Part shown: in pieces, positions 6,925-15,695 of the stretch | How the letters are laid out: each line of letters starts with the position of its first letter | Numbering within the stretch: position 1 is the first letter of the stretch | Source: Clostridium sp. CF012 | GTDB taxonomy: Bacteria; Bacillota; Clostridia; Clostridiales; Clostridiaceae | Length of the DNA: 44,274 nt | Direction of reading: 5' to 3' | Assembly: GCF_018861755.1 (NCBI RefSeq) | Contig: NZ_JAHLEF010000042.1 | Coordinates: 1-44,274 of the forward strand | Position numbers and translations under genes: made by a program | Notes under the pieces: generated by a model | Database searches by the model: none | Told to the model about the DNA's origin: nothing | The model's input: only the letters and a program-made list of their open reading frames with translations

Positions 6925-7392
6925 TTATCTCATTCTTTCCTTTAACTGCCTAGCCATATCTCTCTTGGCATCTTTTTCAAGCATAGCATCCCTCTTATCG
7001 TAGTCTTTCTTTCCGCGAACTATACCAAGATTAACTTTCACTTTAGTATTTTTAAGATAAAGTGATAATGGAACTAGAGTAAACCCCTTTTGCGATGTAA
7101 ATCCTTGAAGTCTATTTATTTGCTCTTTATGAAGCAATAATTTCCTGACTCTTAATGGATCAGCATTAAATTGATTCCCATTTTCATAATGACTTATATG
7201 CATATTTTTAATAAATACTTCACCATTTATAACATCTGCATAACTATCTTTTAAGTTTGCCTTTCCAGCTCTAATAGACTTTACCTCTGTACCAACAAGC
7301 TCTATTCCAGCTTCCATTGCTTCCTCTATAAAATAATCATGTCTTGCTTTTCTATTTTCCACTAATGTTTTATTTCCTGTTTCCTTTGCCAT
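6925..7392 (-). CDS. smpB: SsrA-binding protein
   Basis: SmpB binds the tRNA-like end of tmRNA and takes it to stalled ribosomes. The 155-residue length is normal. Family landmarks are [12 protein letters not shown] (N-terminus), [19 protein letters not shown], the HISHYENGN loop followed by [30 protein letters not shown], and the basic tail [20 protein letters not shown]. The ATG at 7392 follows an AGGTGAAG-type site. It lies between rnr and ssrA, the three genes forming a trans-translation and RNA decay group. Confidence 0.97.
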   Translation of the reverse strand: MAKETGNKTLVENRKARHDYFIEEAMEAGIELVGTEVKSIRAGKANLKDSYADVINGEVFIKNMHISHYENGNQFNADPLRVRKLLLHKEQINRLQGFTSQKGFTLVPLSLYLKNTKVKVNLGIVRGKKDYDKRDAMLEKDAKRDMARQLKERMR

Positions 7393-7503
7393 AACTTCAC
7401 CTGCTTTATTCTTATTAATATATCATTATACTATACAATGCATTCTTTTTCAAGGACATATGGATTATTTTAACATAACTTTCTTTAAATATAATAAACA
7501 GAA

Positions 7504-7524
7504 GGAGGAGGCTTAGCCTCCTCC
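7504..7524 (-). terminator. Terminator after rnr
   Basis: GGAGGAGGCT-T-AGCCTCCTCC is a perfect 10-bp inverted repeat, 29 bases after the rnr stop. On the minus strand it is followed by TTCTGTTTATT. This separates rnr from smpB, at least in part. Confidence 0.65.
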
Positions 7525-7553
7525 AGTGAGGCGATTAACCCTCCTCTGTGTTA

Positions 7554-9761
7554 TTATTTTGTAGAATCATCTTTTATTAATTTATCTAAATCTTCAGTTG
7601 TATACTCTTCAGTTGTATACTCTTCATCTGTTTCTTCTTTATCTTCACCATCTTTAATTATATCAAAATAAACCTCATGAGAAGCTAAATCAACTTTACT
7701 AACTATGATTTTTACCTCTTCTCCCAATTTATACATTTTCTTAGTTCTCTCACCTACAAGAGTTAAATGTCTTTCATCAAAAACATAATAATCATCATCT
7801 AAGCTACTCATATGAACTAATCCCTCTATAGTGTTTGGAAGTTCCACAAACAATCCAAAATTAGTTACTGAAGAAATAATACCGTCAAATTCTTGACCTA
7901 TTCTTTCATTCATGTACTCTGCTTTCTTTAAGTCATCTACTTCTCTCTCAGCTTCCATAGCTACTCTTTCCATATCTGAGGATTGTTTTGATGCTATCTC
8001 TACTTCTTTCTTTAATCTTTCAGTTCTTTTTTCACTTAAGCCTCCATTTATAACCTCTTTAATTATCCTATGAATCATGAGGTCTGGATATCTTCTAATT
8101 GGTGAGGTAAAGTGACAGTAATATTTTGATGCCAAACCAAAATGACCGCTACATTCTGGAGAATATTTTGCTTTCATCATAGAACGAAGTAATAATGTAC
8201 TAAGCACCATCTCTTCTTTCTCACCTTTTACTTTTGCTATTACTTCCTGAAGCATTCTAGGATGTATCTCTTTTCCCCACTTTATAGGGTATCCTAAATT
8301 ATGTGCAAATTCACTAAAATGTATTAATTTTTCTTCATCTGGGTCCTCATGGATTCTGTATACAAAAGGTACGTTGAGCCAGAACATATGCTCAGCTACA
8401 GTTTCATTAGCAATTAACATAAATTCCTCAATTATTCTATTAGCAATACCTCTTTCATAAGGTACAACGTCTACAGGTTTTCCAAATTCATTTAGAATTA
8501 TTTTACACTCAACGAAATCAAAATCTATAGCACCTCTGCCCATTCTCTTTTTATTAAGAATGGAACATAAATCTTCCATACGCTTAAAATCTTCATATAG
8601 GTAATCATATTTTTTGATTGTTTCCACATCTTTATCTTTTAGCATTTTTGTAACGTCAGTATAAGTCATTCTCTCATTAGTTTTTATAATGGATTCTACT
8701 ATCTCATGATCTATAGTTTTACCATTCTTATCTATTTCCATAAAACAACTAAGAGCTAATCTATCTAGTTTTGGATTTAAACTACAAACTCCATTAGATA
8801 ATTTTTTAGGAAGCATTGGTATAACTCTATCTATTAAGTATACTGAAGTTGCTCTATTTAAAGCTTCTATATCTAGTGGATTTTTCTCTTTAACATAGTT
8901 GGAAACATCCGCTATATGAACTCCTAAGCGATAGTTGCCATTATCTAAAATCTCCATAGACACAGCATCATCTAAATCTTTAGCATCCTCTCCATCGATA
9001 GTTACCATTTGCAAGTTCCTTAAATCTCTTCTTCTGTTATATTCTTCTTCTGGGATTTTTTCAACTATGTTATCTGCGAAGGCTTCAACTTTTTGTGGAA
9101 ACTCCTCTGGCAGCTTATGTTTTTTAATTATAGTTAATATATCAATGCCCGCGTCTCCTTTATTTCCAAGGATTTCAATAATTCTCCCCTCAGGATTTCT
9201 TCTTTGTTCTGGCCATTCAGTTATTTCAGCTATTACTATTTGCCCTGTTTTCGCACCATTTCTTTCTGCTTTAGGAATAAATATATCTTGGGCAATTCTC
9301 TTGTCGTCAGCTACTACAAACCCAAAGTTTTTACTATCATCGTAAGTTCCTATTATTGTTTTATTAGACCTTTCTACTATTCTTATAATCTCGCCTTCAC
9401 ATTTTTTACCATTATTCACTTCTTTTAAAATCTTCGCAAGAACTCTATCACCATTCATTGCTCCATTTACATTATCTGCTGGAATAAATATATCTGGTCT
9501 TTCCTCATCTGCTATTACAAACCCAAAGCCTCTTTGATGACCTTGGAATTTACCTATTACAATACCCATTTTCTCTGGAATACCATAGTGCTCTGTACGT
9601 GTTTTAACTATTTGACCATCTTTCTCCATCTCCGTTAATAAGTTAGTAAATTCTTTCATATTTGCTTTTTTTATACTAAATACTTTAGATAGCTCTGCTA
9701 TGTTCATAGGTTTGTATGCTTGTTCTGTCATAAAACTTATTAGTGTTTCTTTTATATCCAT
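7554..9761 (-). CDS. rnr: Ribonuclease R
   Basis: RNase R is a processive 3'-5' exoribonuclease that digests structured RNA and works with tmRNA on stalled messages. The order is standard: an N-terminal winged-helix domain (residues 1-60), two cold-shock domains (about 65-110 and 130-185, GFGFVIADE and NFGFVVADD), the RNB catalytic domain with TIDGEDAKDLDDAVS (254-268, metal-binding aspartates), and a C-terminal S1 domain (about 635-710, EFDGIISSVTNFGLFVELPN). The acidic tail contains a short duplicated EEYTTEEYTTED, made by a tandem 15-base repeat. The start ATG has AGGAGGAAAATTTT before it. Confidence 0.96.
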   Translation of the reverse strand: MDIKETLISFMTEQAYKPMNIAELSKVFSIKKANMKEFTNLLTEMEKDGQIVKTRTEHYGIPEKMGIVIGKFQGHQRGFGFVIADEERPDIFIPADNVNGAMNGDRVLAKILKEVNNGKKCEGEIIRIVERSNKTIIGTYDDSKNFGFVVADDKRIAQDIFIPKAERNGAKTGQIVIAEITEWPEQRRNPEGRIIEILGNKGDAGIDILTIIKKHKLPEEFPQKVEAFADNIVEKIPEEEYNRRRDLRNLQMVTIDGEDAKDLDDAVSMEILDNGNYRLGVHIADVSNYVKEKNPLDIEALNRATSVYLIDRVIPMLPKKLSNGVCSLNPKLDRLALSCFMEIDKNGKTIDHEIVESIIKTNERMTYTDVTKMLKDKDVETIKKYDYLYEDFKRMEDLCSILNKKRMGRGAIDFDFVECKIILNEFGKPVDVVPYERGIANRIIEEFMLIANETVAEHMFWLNVPFVYRIHEDPDEEKLIHFSEFAHNLGYPIKWGKEIHPRMLQEVIAKVKGEKEEMVLSTLLLRSMMKAKYSPECSGHFGLASKYYCHFTSPIRRYPDLMIHRIIKEVINGGLSEKRTERLKKEVEIASKQSSDMERVAMEAEREVDDLKKAEYMNERIGQEFDGIISSVTNFGLFVELPNTIEGLVHMSSLDDDYYVFDERHLTLVGERTKKMYKLGEEVKIIVSKVDLASHEVYFDIIKDGEDKEETDEEYTTEEYTTEDLDKLIKDDSTK

Positions 9762-9956
9762 AAAATTTTCCTCCTATATAATTTTTTGCATTAATTTTTT
9801 TTAAATTATTCCTGAATAATATTCATTATGAGTTTAGTCTTAAATACCTATTATGGCGAATTATACATCTAATCCTATATTTGCTCATCTTTATTATAAT
9901 CCAAAAAATTCAACTAGTATATACTATGTAATTATATACTTCCCCATTTTCCATTA

Positions 9957-10000
9957 AAAAATGCCCACATTAAATAATTTCATTTAATGTGGGCATTTTG
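9957..10000 (-). terminator. Strong hairpin, minus-strand terminator
   Basis: ATGCCCACATTAAAT pairs perfectly with ATTTAATGTGGGCAT around a short loop. On the minus strand it is followed by TTTTTTAATGG. On the plus strand it is followed by TTTGTCG, so it may act in both directions. Confidence 0.7.
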
Positions 10001-10055
10001 TCGAAATATAATGTATAAACATTCCTTCTCAGAAATCGACTTTTTTTTGCAAAAT

Positions 10056-10083
10056 AAAACAGCCCTTGGGGTTGGGCTGTTTT
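10056..10083 (-). terminator. Terminator hairpin
   Basis: AAACAGCCC pairs with GGGCTGTTT around a G-rich loop. On the minus strand ATTTTGC and an interrupted run follow. It is about 180 bases after the pseudouridine synthase gene and is the first of two terminators in this gap. Confidence 0.65.
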
Positions 10084-10260
10084 ATAATAAATAAAAAGGG
10101 GGCTATTTATCTCTCTATTTATCTTTACTCTTTAATTATATTAAATTCAGCTTAATTTTGCAAGGGTTTTTGAAATTTTATTGTAAATAATTTTTAAAAT
10201 CCAAGTGTTTTATTCATGTCTTATTCATTTTTACCGTATATTATTAAATTTTCAATTCAA

Positions 10261-10977
10261 TTAAACCTTTTTTAATGAATTTATTTCTTCTTCTGACAAT
10301 TCTCTATATTGACCTTCTTGTAAATTTTCATCTAATTTTAATGGCCCAAAACTAACTCTTCTAAGAAATACAACTTTTTTATCTACACTTTCAAACATTC
10401 TCTTTACCTGATGAAATTTACCTTCTTGAATAGTAACCATTACTTCTGATCCATTCTCATTTGCATTTAATACTTCGAGTACTGCCGGCATACACTTATA
10501 TCCATCATCTATTACAACACCCTTCTTAAAGGTAGCGATGTCCTTTTCATCTATAAATTTATTAATTTCAGCATAATACACTTTATCTACATGATTCTTA
10601 GGTGCTATTAATTTATGATTCAATTCACCATCATTAGTAATTAGTAGTAACCCTACTGTATCTTTATCAAGCCTACCTATAGGAAATGGATTGAAGGAAT
10701 GATATTCATGATCTAGCAAATCAATTACAGTTTCATCATGATTATCTACAGTAGCAGAAACAACACCCGATGGCTTATTCATAATTAAATATATGTATTT
10801 TCTATAATTAATTTCCTCACCTGATACCTTTATTACAGCCTTATCCGGATCAATTTTCATAGCACTATCTGAGGCTATGATTCCATCAATTTCAACTTTT
10901 CCTTTTTTTAATAATCCCTTTACTTCTTTTCGTGTTCCGTGACCTAAATTTGACAATATTTTGTCTATTCTTTCCAT
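10261..10977 (-). CDS. RsuA-family 16S rRNA pseudouridine synthase
   Basis: Converts a uridine in rRNA, in the family's type case U516 of 16S rRNA, to pseudouridine. An N-terminal S4 RNA-binding domain (ERIDKILSNLGHGTRKEVKGLLKKGKVEIDG, residues 2-32, in two parts) precedes the catalytic domain. Motif II GRLDKDTVGLLLITNDG carries the catalytic Asp104, and motif III is EGKFHQVKRMF. I chose the ATG at 10977 (MERID), which follows AGGAGATGGATTT; an upstream TTG at 10995 lies in the ribosome binding site. The 238-residue length fits RsuA. The exact target uridine cannot be told from sequence. Confidence 0.92.
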   Translation of the reverse strand: MERIDKILSNLGHGTRKEVKGLLKKGKVEIDGIIASDSAMKIDPDKAVIKVSGEEINYRKYIYLIMNKPSGVVSATVDNHDETVIDLLDHEYHSFNPFPIGRLDKDTVGLLLITNDGELNHKLIAPKNHVDKVYYAEINKFIDEKDIATFKKGVVIDDGYKCMPAVLEVLNANENGSEVMVTIQEGKFHQVKRMFESVDKKVVFLRRVSFGPLKLDENLQEGQYRELSEEEINSLKKV

Positions 10978-11068
10978 ATAAATCCATCTCCTCAACTATT
11001 TCTTAAAACCACCAGCAAAACATATAAAACGGTGCTTGTATATAATTAGTATAAACCATTTTCTCATA

Positions 11069-11098
11069 AAAAAAACAGCCTTGAAAAGCTGTTTTAAA
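11069..11098 (-). terminator. Terminator of the repeat protein gene
   Basis: AAAACAGC pairs with GCTGTTTT; on the minus strand a run of eight T follows. It is directly after the stop codon at 11100. Confidence 0.8.
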
Positions 11099-11099
11099 T

Positions 11100-13106
11100 T
11101 TATTCTAATACTTCTATCTCCATTATATCATAATCTTCATATGAAATACTCTTATAAAAATTTTTTGATAATACTAGTACTCTATAAATCCCTTTAGTAA
11201 AGGGCATAAATGTATAGTCGTTTTTCTTGCTAAATCTTTGTACTAAGGTCCATTCCCCCATCTCCATAAGATAGAACTCATACACAACATCCTTACCCCC
11301 TAGATTTTGCGCTACAAATGTTGTTGCTTCATTGGCCTTAAAATTTATCTTATCGCATAAAACCCTTGTATCTGTTATAGGTAATGTCTCATGTACTTCT
11401 ATTTTTATTTCCCTCATGCAATCATATGCCTCATTACTAGATTTATTTTTCGCCCTAAGTTCTATTAAATAAGTTCCACTGCATTTAGGTTTAAGCTCAT
11501 AATTCTTATGCTGCACAAAATTTGTTTGTTCTACTAAGTGTCCATTTATTTTCAAAACATAATTCACAAGGGTATTTCTTGTGTTTTCAGATATTACTTC
11601 TAGAGCAATAGTATCTCCTACCATATAATATTCTCGTGTGGGCATTAAAACATATTCTATTTTAGCTGGAATACATACTAAAGCCTCAATATATACTACT
11701 GCATGACAATCAAATTCCCTCTTAGAATATTTATCTTTTACTCTTACCTCTAATTTGAATTTACCACTTTGCTCTGGAGTAAAATCTACAAAATCATGTA
11801 CTCCAAACTCAATTTTTTCTATTTCACTATCATTCTCCGAAATCGAAAAGCTATATCTTAAAGATGTTCCTCCAGTTGCTTTAACTTTTACATGAACAAC
11901 TTCACCTATTATTACAATGTTTTTCTTGTCTAAAATTATATCGTCGATAATAACATTTGTATTACCTATGTCATCAATTATAAAGTCTAAACAAGCACTC
12001 TTCTCATATTCTCCTTGGAAAGAAGCATCCTTAATCCATAAACAAGCTTTATATTCTCCTGCTTCACTTGGCGTCCATAAATAATTATTTCTTCTAATAT
12101 AACCCGAATCCTCTAGAGACTTTCCATTGATTTTGAATTTATACAATAGGTCTTTTCCACCCCTAGCAATACATCTCAAATTAATAGGAGTATCACATAG
12201 CTGTGGTGAGCTTAAATCACTTGTAAAACTTTGTATATTTATTTCTTCATAAGGCTTTACGGTATAATGAATCAATGCTCTATCATCAAATTCATGAAGT
12301 GAATACATATCCTTTGCCATACATAATAGCTTATACTTGCCCGTCTTTTCTTCAATATAACTAACTAATTTTTTAGTTGAATAATCTTGTATGCATTTAC
12401 TATTCCCCTCAGCATTGATTTTTACAAATTTGTATAAAATCATTCTGCTATCCTCATGACTTGCCTCCACGTCAAAAACTAGTTCCCTACCTGCAAATAA
12501 CTCTTGGGTTAAACAACTAAACCTCATGATTTCTAAGGATTGTACGGCGCGTACCTCGAACTGTATTTTCATAAAGTCATCAAAAGTATTTTTAGAATCT
12601 AAACTCTTGCATTCTACTAAAAATTCTTGCTCACCAGAATATTTCGAAGCCCAAGTCATTATATTTTCTGATGAATAGTCCTTTATAAGTAGCCAATTCC
12701 CCTTTTTACGTATCCAATATCTATACATAATAGGGGCCCTTATCGCATCTACTGTTAAGGTGATTTTCTCCCCGACCATTACCTCTTTTTTATCTATGTA
12801 AATATCCCTTATTAGCTTTTCGTAAACATTTCCAACTACATATTCTGTTTTTGACACAAAATCAAAAGCTTTTTTACTTTCTTTTCTTTTAGCTTGTACC
12901 ATTATTGAATACTTAGCCTCTCTTTCTGGTTTCCATAAGACGGCACTAGTTGCACTTAATTCCTTTAAAGTAGTCCATGTTCCTTCTAGTCCTACAAGAA
13001 ATTTATAGTTCAGATTATCCTCTAATTCATTTTCAACACTTATTAAAATTTTCTCCTGTTTTTCCTCAGGGTTTTCTGAGCTAAACAATATGTTCATTTC
13101 ATTCAT
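11100..13106 (-). CDS. Triple-tyrosine-motif repeat protein, seven repeats
   Basis: A 668-residue protein made almost wholly of about seven repeats of roughly 90 residues. Each has Y-x-F/Y-x-x-x-x-x-x-x-W or its equivalent, a hydrophobic strand, then G-x-Y-x-x-x-(V/A)-x-x-K/R-(D/N)-x-x-S-x-x-x-(Y/F)-(D/E). Starts include YKFLVGLEGTWTTLKELS, YRYWIRKKGNWLLIKDYS, YKFKINGKSLEDSGY and YEFYLMEMGEWTLVQRFS. This is the Y_Y_Y (triple tyrosine) beta-sandwich found in clostridial surface or cell-wall proteins and two-component sensors. There is no signal peptide, membrane span or catalytic domain, so it appears cytosolic or leaderless. Function unknown. The start ATG follows AGGTGAACTATA. Confidence 0.75.
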   Translation of the reverse strand: MNEMNILFSSENPEEKQEKILISVENELEDNLNYKFLVGLEGTWTTLKELSATSAVLWKPEREAKYSIMVQAKRKESKKAFDFVSKTEYVVGNVYEKLIRDIYIDKKEVMVGEKITLTVDAIRAPIMYRYWIRKKGNWLLIKDYSSENIMTWASKYSGEQEFLVECKSLDSKNTFDDFMKIQFEVRAVQSLEIMRFSCLTQELFAGRELVFDVEASHEDSRMILYKFVKINAEGNSKCIQDYSTKKLVSYIEEKTGKYKLLCMAKDMYSLHEFDDRALIHYTVKPYEEINIQSFTSDLSSPQLCDTPINLRCIARGGKDLLYKFKINGKSLEDSGYIRRNNYLWTPSEAGEYKACLWIKDASFQGEYEKSACLDFIIDDIGNTNVIIDDIILDKKNIVIIGEVVHVKVKATGGTSLRYSFSISENDSEIEKIEFGVHDFVDFTPEQSGKFKLEVRVKDKYSKREFDCHAVVYIEALVCIPAKIEYVLMPTREYYMVGDTIALEVISENTRNTLVNYVLKINGHLVEQTNFVQHKNYELKPKCSGTYLIELRAKNKSSNEAYDCMREIKIEVHETLPITDTRVLCDKINFKANEATTFVAQNLGGKDVVYEFYLMEMGEWTLVQRFSKKNDYTFMPFTKGIYRVLVLSKNFYKSISYEDYDIMEIEVLE

Positions 13107-13382
13107 TATAGTTCACCTACCTTCATAAATAAGCTACACAATGGAAAGTTTTTTTAAAATTCTCTTCTATATTGGTATATTATACTATGTTACCATAATT
13201 TGTAACAGTATTTACTTTCCTTTTTTTCTTTTATTTAATGACATAAATACTTATGATTTTAATTTAAAATAATAATATTATAAATTTTTATGGTAGTGAT
13301 GTTGTTATTATAATATTTATTAATAGGGTAAAACTATTATAAACATAAATTGTTTTTAATAATTGGTGAAAGGAGAGATATT

Positions 13383-13448
13383 ATGACAAAAGAAAAACTA
13401 GATCATTATAACCTAACTATCCTACAAAAAAGAAGATATAACTATTGG
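13383..13448 (+). pseudogene. 5' half of a gene split by the IscB element
   Basis: A strong ribosome binding site (AAAGGAGAG) and ATG start a frame reading MTKEKLDHYNLTILQKRRYNYW. It runs into the left end of the IscB element, whose own sequence brings a stop nine codons later. The downstream half is found after the element at 15056. Joining TGG (13446-13448) to TCA (15056-15058) keeps the frame. The product would be a small charged protein. The gene family is not identified. Confidence 0.6.
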
Positions 13449-13683
13449 TCAACTACCAACTACCCTAAAGGGTAGTGGCTTGTAAGCGTAAACAAGTCAG
13501 TTGAATAGCCTAAGACTTAACAGACTACGTTATGTGAGAATATATAGGTACTTCAAGATACTTCTCTAGTCTTGAACACTACGGTCTAATTTTAAACATC
13601 TCTGATGGTAGGAGAAGTGAGTTAGATATTAAACCTTCCATAACATTGGCGAAGAGAACCAACTCTGAAAGGAGGTAGACTTT
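13433..13683 (+). ncRNA. IscB omega-RNA (guide about 13433-13448, scaffold 13449-13683)
   Basis: About 235 bases of structured, non-coding sequence lie directly before the IscB start, where the omega-RNA is encoded in IscB systems. A first hairpin is CTACCC-TAAA-GGGTAG (13460-13475), nested in CCA/TGG. A second stem follows, CTTGT...ACAAG (13479-13495), and more paired segments reach to the ribosome binding site GGAGG. Known IscB omega-RNAs carry the guide at the 5' end, taken from DNA outside the element. Here that DNA is the end of the split gene (last bases AACTATTGG). The boundaries are inferred, not measured. Confidence 0.75.
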
Positions 13684-15055
13684 ATGATAGTCTACGTATT
13701 AAACAAAATAGGAAAATCATTAATGCCTACTACACCTAGAAAAGCTAGGTTATTGCTAAAACAAAAGAAAGCGAAGGTTGTAACAATTAAGCCATTCACA
13801 ATTGAATTAATTTTTGGTAGTAGTGGATACAAGCAGGATATTACATTAGGAATTGATAGCGGATATAATAATGTCGGATTTTCTGCTGTAAGTGAAAAGA
13901 AAGAATTAATTGTAGGTGAATTAACATTACTACAAGGTATGAAAGAAAGATTATTAGAAAAGTCAAGATATAGAAAAATAAGACGTTCAAGATTAAGACA
14001 TAGAAAAACTAGATGGAGCAATAGGACAAAATCAAAACCAAAAGAGTGGTTGGCACCTAGTTTACAACACAAATTAGATTCTCATATTAAGTTTATTGAT
14101 AGTTTATATAAGATATTGCCAATAACTAAATGTATTATAGAAGTTGCGAGCTTTGACATTCAAAAAATGAAGAATGACGATATTAGTGGAGTAGAATACC
14201 AACAGGGAGATATGATGGGATTTTGGAATACTAGAGAATATGTACTTCATAGAGATAATCACAAATGTCAAAATCCTAACTGTAAGAACAAAGGCAAAGA
14301 ACAAATATTAGAAGTACATCATATTAAATTTAAAAGTCATGGTGGAACAGATTCTCCTAGCAATTTAATAACTTTATGTAACAAGTGCCACACTTCTCTT
14401 AACCATAAAAAAGGAAAATTCTTATACGATTGGTGTATGGAAGGTAAGAAAGTTAGAGGATTTAAAGATGCTACCTTTATGAGTATGATTAGATGGTATT
14501 TAGTCAATAAGTTAAAAGAAAACTATAGTAATATTGAGACAACTTATGGCTATATAACAAAAAATCATAGGATTTTCAGCAAAATAGAAAAAACTCATTA
14601 TAATGATGCTTTTGCTATAGTTAAAGGTATTGATCAAGTTAGAAATTCAAAGATATTTGAGGTCAAACAAGTAAGAAGAAATAATAGAAGTTTAGAAAAA
14701 TTTTATGATTCTAAATATATTGATATACGAACTGGAGAAAAAGTAAGTGGTGGAGATTTAAACAACGGTAGAAGAACTAGAAATAAGAATTTAAACTCAG
14801 AAAATTTACATCAATATAGGGGTAATAAGTTATCAAAAGGACAGAGAAGAATAAGAAAGGTTAAATATTTCTATCAACCTAATGATTTAGTTAAATATGA
14901 AGGAAAAATTTATAGTGTTAAAGGGACTCAAAATGGTGGAGCATATATAAGATTAAATGAAATTAAGAAAGTTCCTAGAACTAATTTATTAACACCTTAT
15001 AAGTTTATGAAAGGATTTGTGTATGGATTATACATCAATGAGGGTAAATAACGGT
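13449..15055 (+). mobile_element. IscB-type element (IS200/IS605-like, no transposase gene)
   Basis: The segment contains the omega-RNA scaffold and iscB and nothing else. The boundaries come from the in-phase halves of the interrupted gene: the left flank ends AACTATTGG and the right flank starts TCACTATATC, with no target duplication, as expected of the IS200/IS605 superfamily. TCA occurs at both junctions, so the ends are uncertain by about three bases. There are no terminal inverted repeats and no TnpA (Y1 transposase), so it would need one in trans. The right end lies only four bases after the iscB stop codon. Confidence 0.65.
13684..15051 (+). CDS. iscB: IscB RNA-guided nuclease
   Basis: IscB is the omega-RNA-guided DNA nuclease ancestral to Cas9. 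All parts are present in 455 residues: N-terminal PLMP-type domain (KSLMPTTPRKARLLLK, 11-26), RuvC-I GIDSGYNNVGFSAV with Asp58, arginine-rich bridge helix RYRKIRRSRLRHRKTRWSNR (95-114), RuvC-II IIEVASFDIQKM with Glu153, HNH nuclease with zinc pairs CQNPNC and CNKC and the active core LEVHHIKFKSHGG (His212-His213), RuvC-III THYNDAFAIV with His305/Asp308, and a basic C-terminal RNA/TAM-interaction region. Nothing catalytic is missing, so it should be an active enzyme. The start ATG follows AAAGGAGGTAG. No transposase is nearby. Confidence 0.95.
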   Translation: MIVYVLNKIGKSLMPTTPRKARLLLKQKKAKVVTIKPFTIELIFGSSGYKQDITLGIDSGYNNVGFSAVSEKKELIVGELTLLQGMKERLLEKSRYRKIRRSRLRHRKTRWSNRTKSKPKEWLAPSLQHKLDSHIKFIDSLYKILPITKCIIEVASFDIQKMKNDDISGVEYQQGDMMGFWNTREYVLHRDNHKCQNPNCKNKGKEQILEVHHIKFKSHGGTDSPSNLITLCNKCHTSLNHKKGKFLYDWCMEGKKVRGFKDATFMSMIRWYLVNKLKENYSNIETTYGYITKNHRIFSKIEKTHYNDAFAIVKGIDQVRNSKIFEVKQVRRNNRSLEKFYDSKYIDIRTGEKVSGGDLNNGRRTRNKNLNSENLHQYRGNKLSKGQRRIRKVKYFYQPNDLVKYEGKIYSVKGTQNGGAYIRLNEIKKVPRTNLLTPYKFMKGFVYGLYINEGK

Positions 15056-15116
15056 TCACTATATCTGGAAGCTATTAAAGACAGCATCGATCGCAAGATA
15101 TGGATACCTTTGATTA
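15056..15116 (+). pseudogene. 3' half of the gene split by the IscB element
   Basis: Reading from TCA at 15056, the frame continues the upstream half as SLYLEAIKDSIDRK. One base appears to have been lost soon after: the next frame reads DMDTFD and stops at 15114-15116. The pattern (D-S-I-D-R-K-D-M-D-T-F) is similar to short acidic helices such as the IDEAL motif, but that is a weak resemblance. The 15117-15132 DNA and the terminator at 15133 follow. Confidence 0.5.
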
Positions 15117-15132
15117 ATTATTCATTTAAAAA

Positions 15133-15175
15133 TTTTAGAGGGCTAAACAATTATTAATTGTTTAGCCCTCTAAAA
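15133..15175 (+). terminator. Long perfect hairpin after the split gene
   Basis: A perfect 20-bp inverted repeat (arms 15133-15152 and 15156-15175, TTTTAGAGGGCTAAACAATT and its complement) around a 3-base loop. It is probably the terminator of the interrupted gene. The 3' arm ends in TAAAA on both strands, so it can act on both. Confidence 0.75.
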
Positions 15176-15182
15176 TACCTTT

Positions 15183-15216
15183 AAAATAACTAGTAAACAC
15201 GGTTACTAGTTATTTT
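15183..15216 (-). terminator. Terminator of the pgi-yaiI operon, bidirectional
   Basis: AAAATAACTAGTAA pairs with TTACTAGTTATTTT around ACACGG. It lies 25 bases after the yaiI stop on the minus strand and is also T-rich on the plus side. Confidence 0.7.
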
Positions 15217-15241
15217 TTATATCCTAAATGTTATATAGCAA

Positions 15242-15691
15242 TTATTTTGCTGCTAATTGCGCTTTTAAAATAAGTTTAATTAAATTATTATAAAGTTTTT
15301 CATCATCGTCCTTTGTTCTTTTTTTAGGACCAAAGGTCTTGCCACCACTACGTCTTAATTTACCAGACATATGCCTTTCAAATAATAATTTATCAATATT
15401 ATCATCATCATATATATGTCCTTTAGGTCCCATAGCGTAGGCACCTTTAGCTAAAACCATAGCAGCAACCCCAAAATCTTGAGTAATTATTATATCTTTA
15501 GATTTCGCTTCATTGGCTACCTTCATATCAACACTTTGAAATCCACTATCCACATACCTTATGGAGGCATTATCACTACTTAAAACATGATTAATATCAC
15601 AAAACATAATGAGCTCTATAGAGTGCTCTATGGCTGCTTTTTCTATTAGATTTTTTCCAGGGCACCCATCTGCATCAACAATAATTCTCAT
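15242..15691 (-). CDS. YaiI/YqxD family protein (UPF0178, DUF188)
   Basis: A small PIN-like nuclease-fold family protein of unknown role. The signature is present: MRIIVDADGCPGK at the N-terminus (acidic Asp6 and Asp8), VDSGFQSVDMKVANEAK, then IIITQDFGVAAMVLAKGA and MGPKGHIYDDDNIDKLL. Conserved acidic residues match a metal-binding fold, but no activity is established for the family. The 149-residue length is typical. It begins 4 bases after pgi stops, so it is translationally coupled and cotranscribed. Confidence 0.85.
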   Translation of the reverse strand: MRIIVDADGCPGKNLIEKAAIEHSIELIMFCDINHVLSSDNASIRYVDSGFQSVDMKVANEAKSKDIIITQDFGVAAMVLAKGAYAMGPKGHIYDDDNIDKLLFERHMSGKLRRSGGKTFGPKKRTKDDDEKLYNNLIKLILKAQLAAK

Positions 15692-15695
15692 TTTT

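Larger units (their letters stand above)
9762..10260. other. Intergenic stretch between rnr and the pseudouridine synthase
   Basis: I see no gene. It contains two strong hairpins, listed separately, and the rnr upstream region. In many clostridia secG lies just upstream of rnr; here it does not. Confidence 0.5.
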
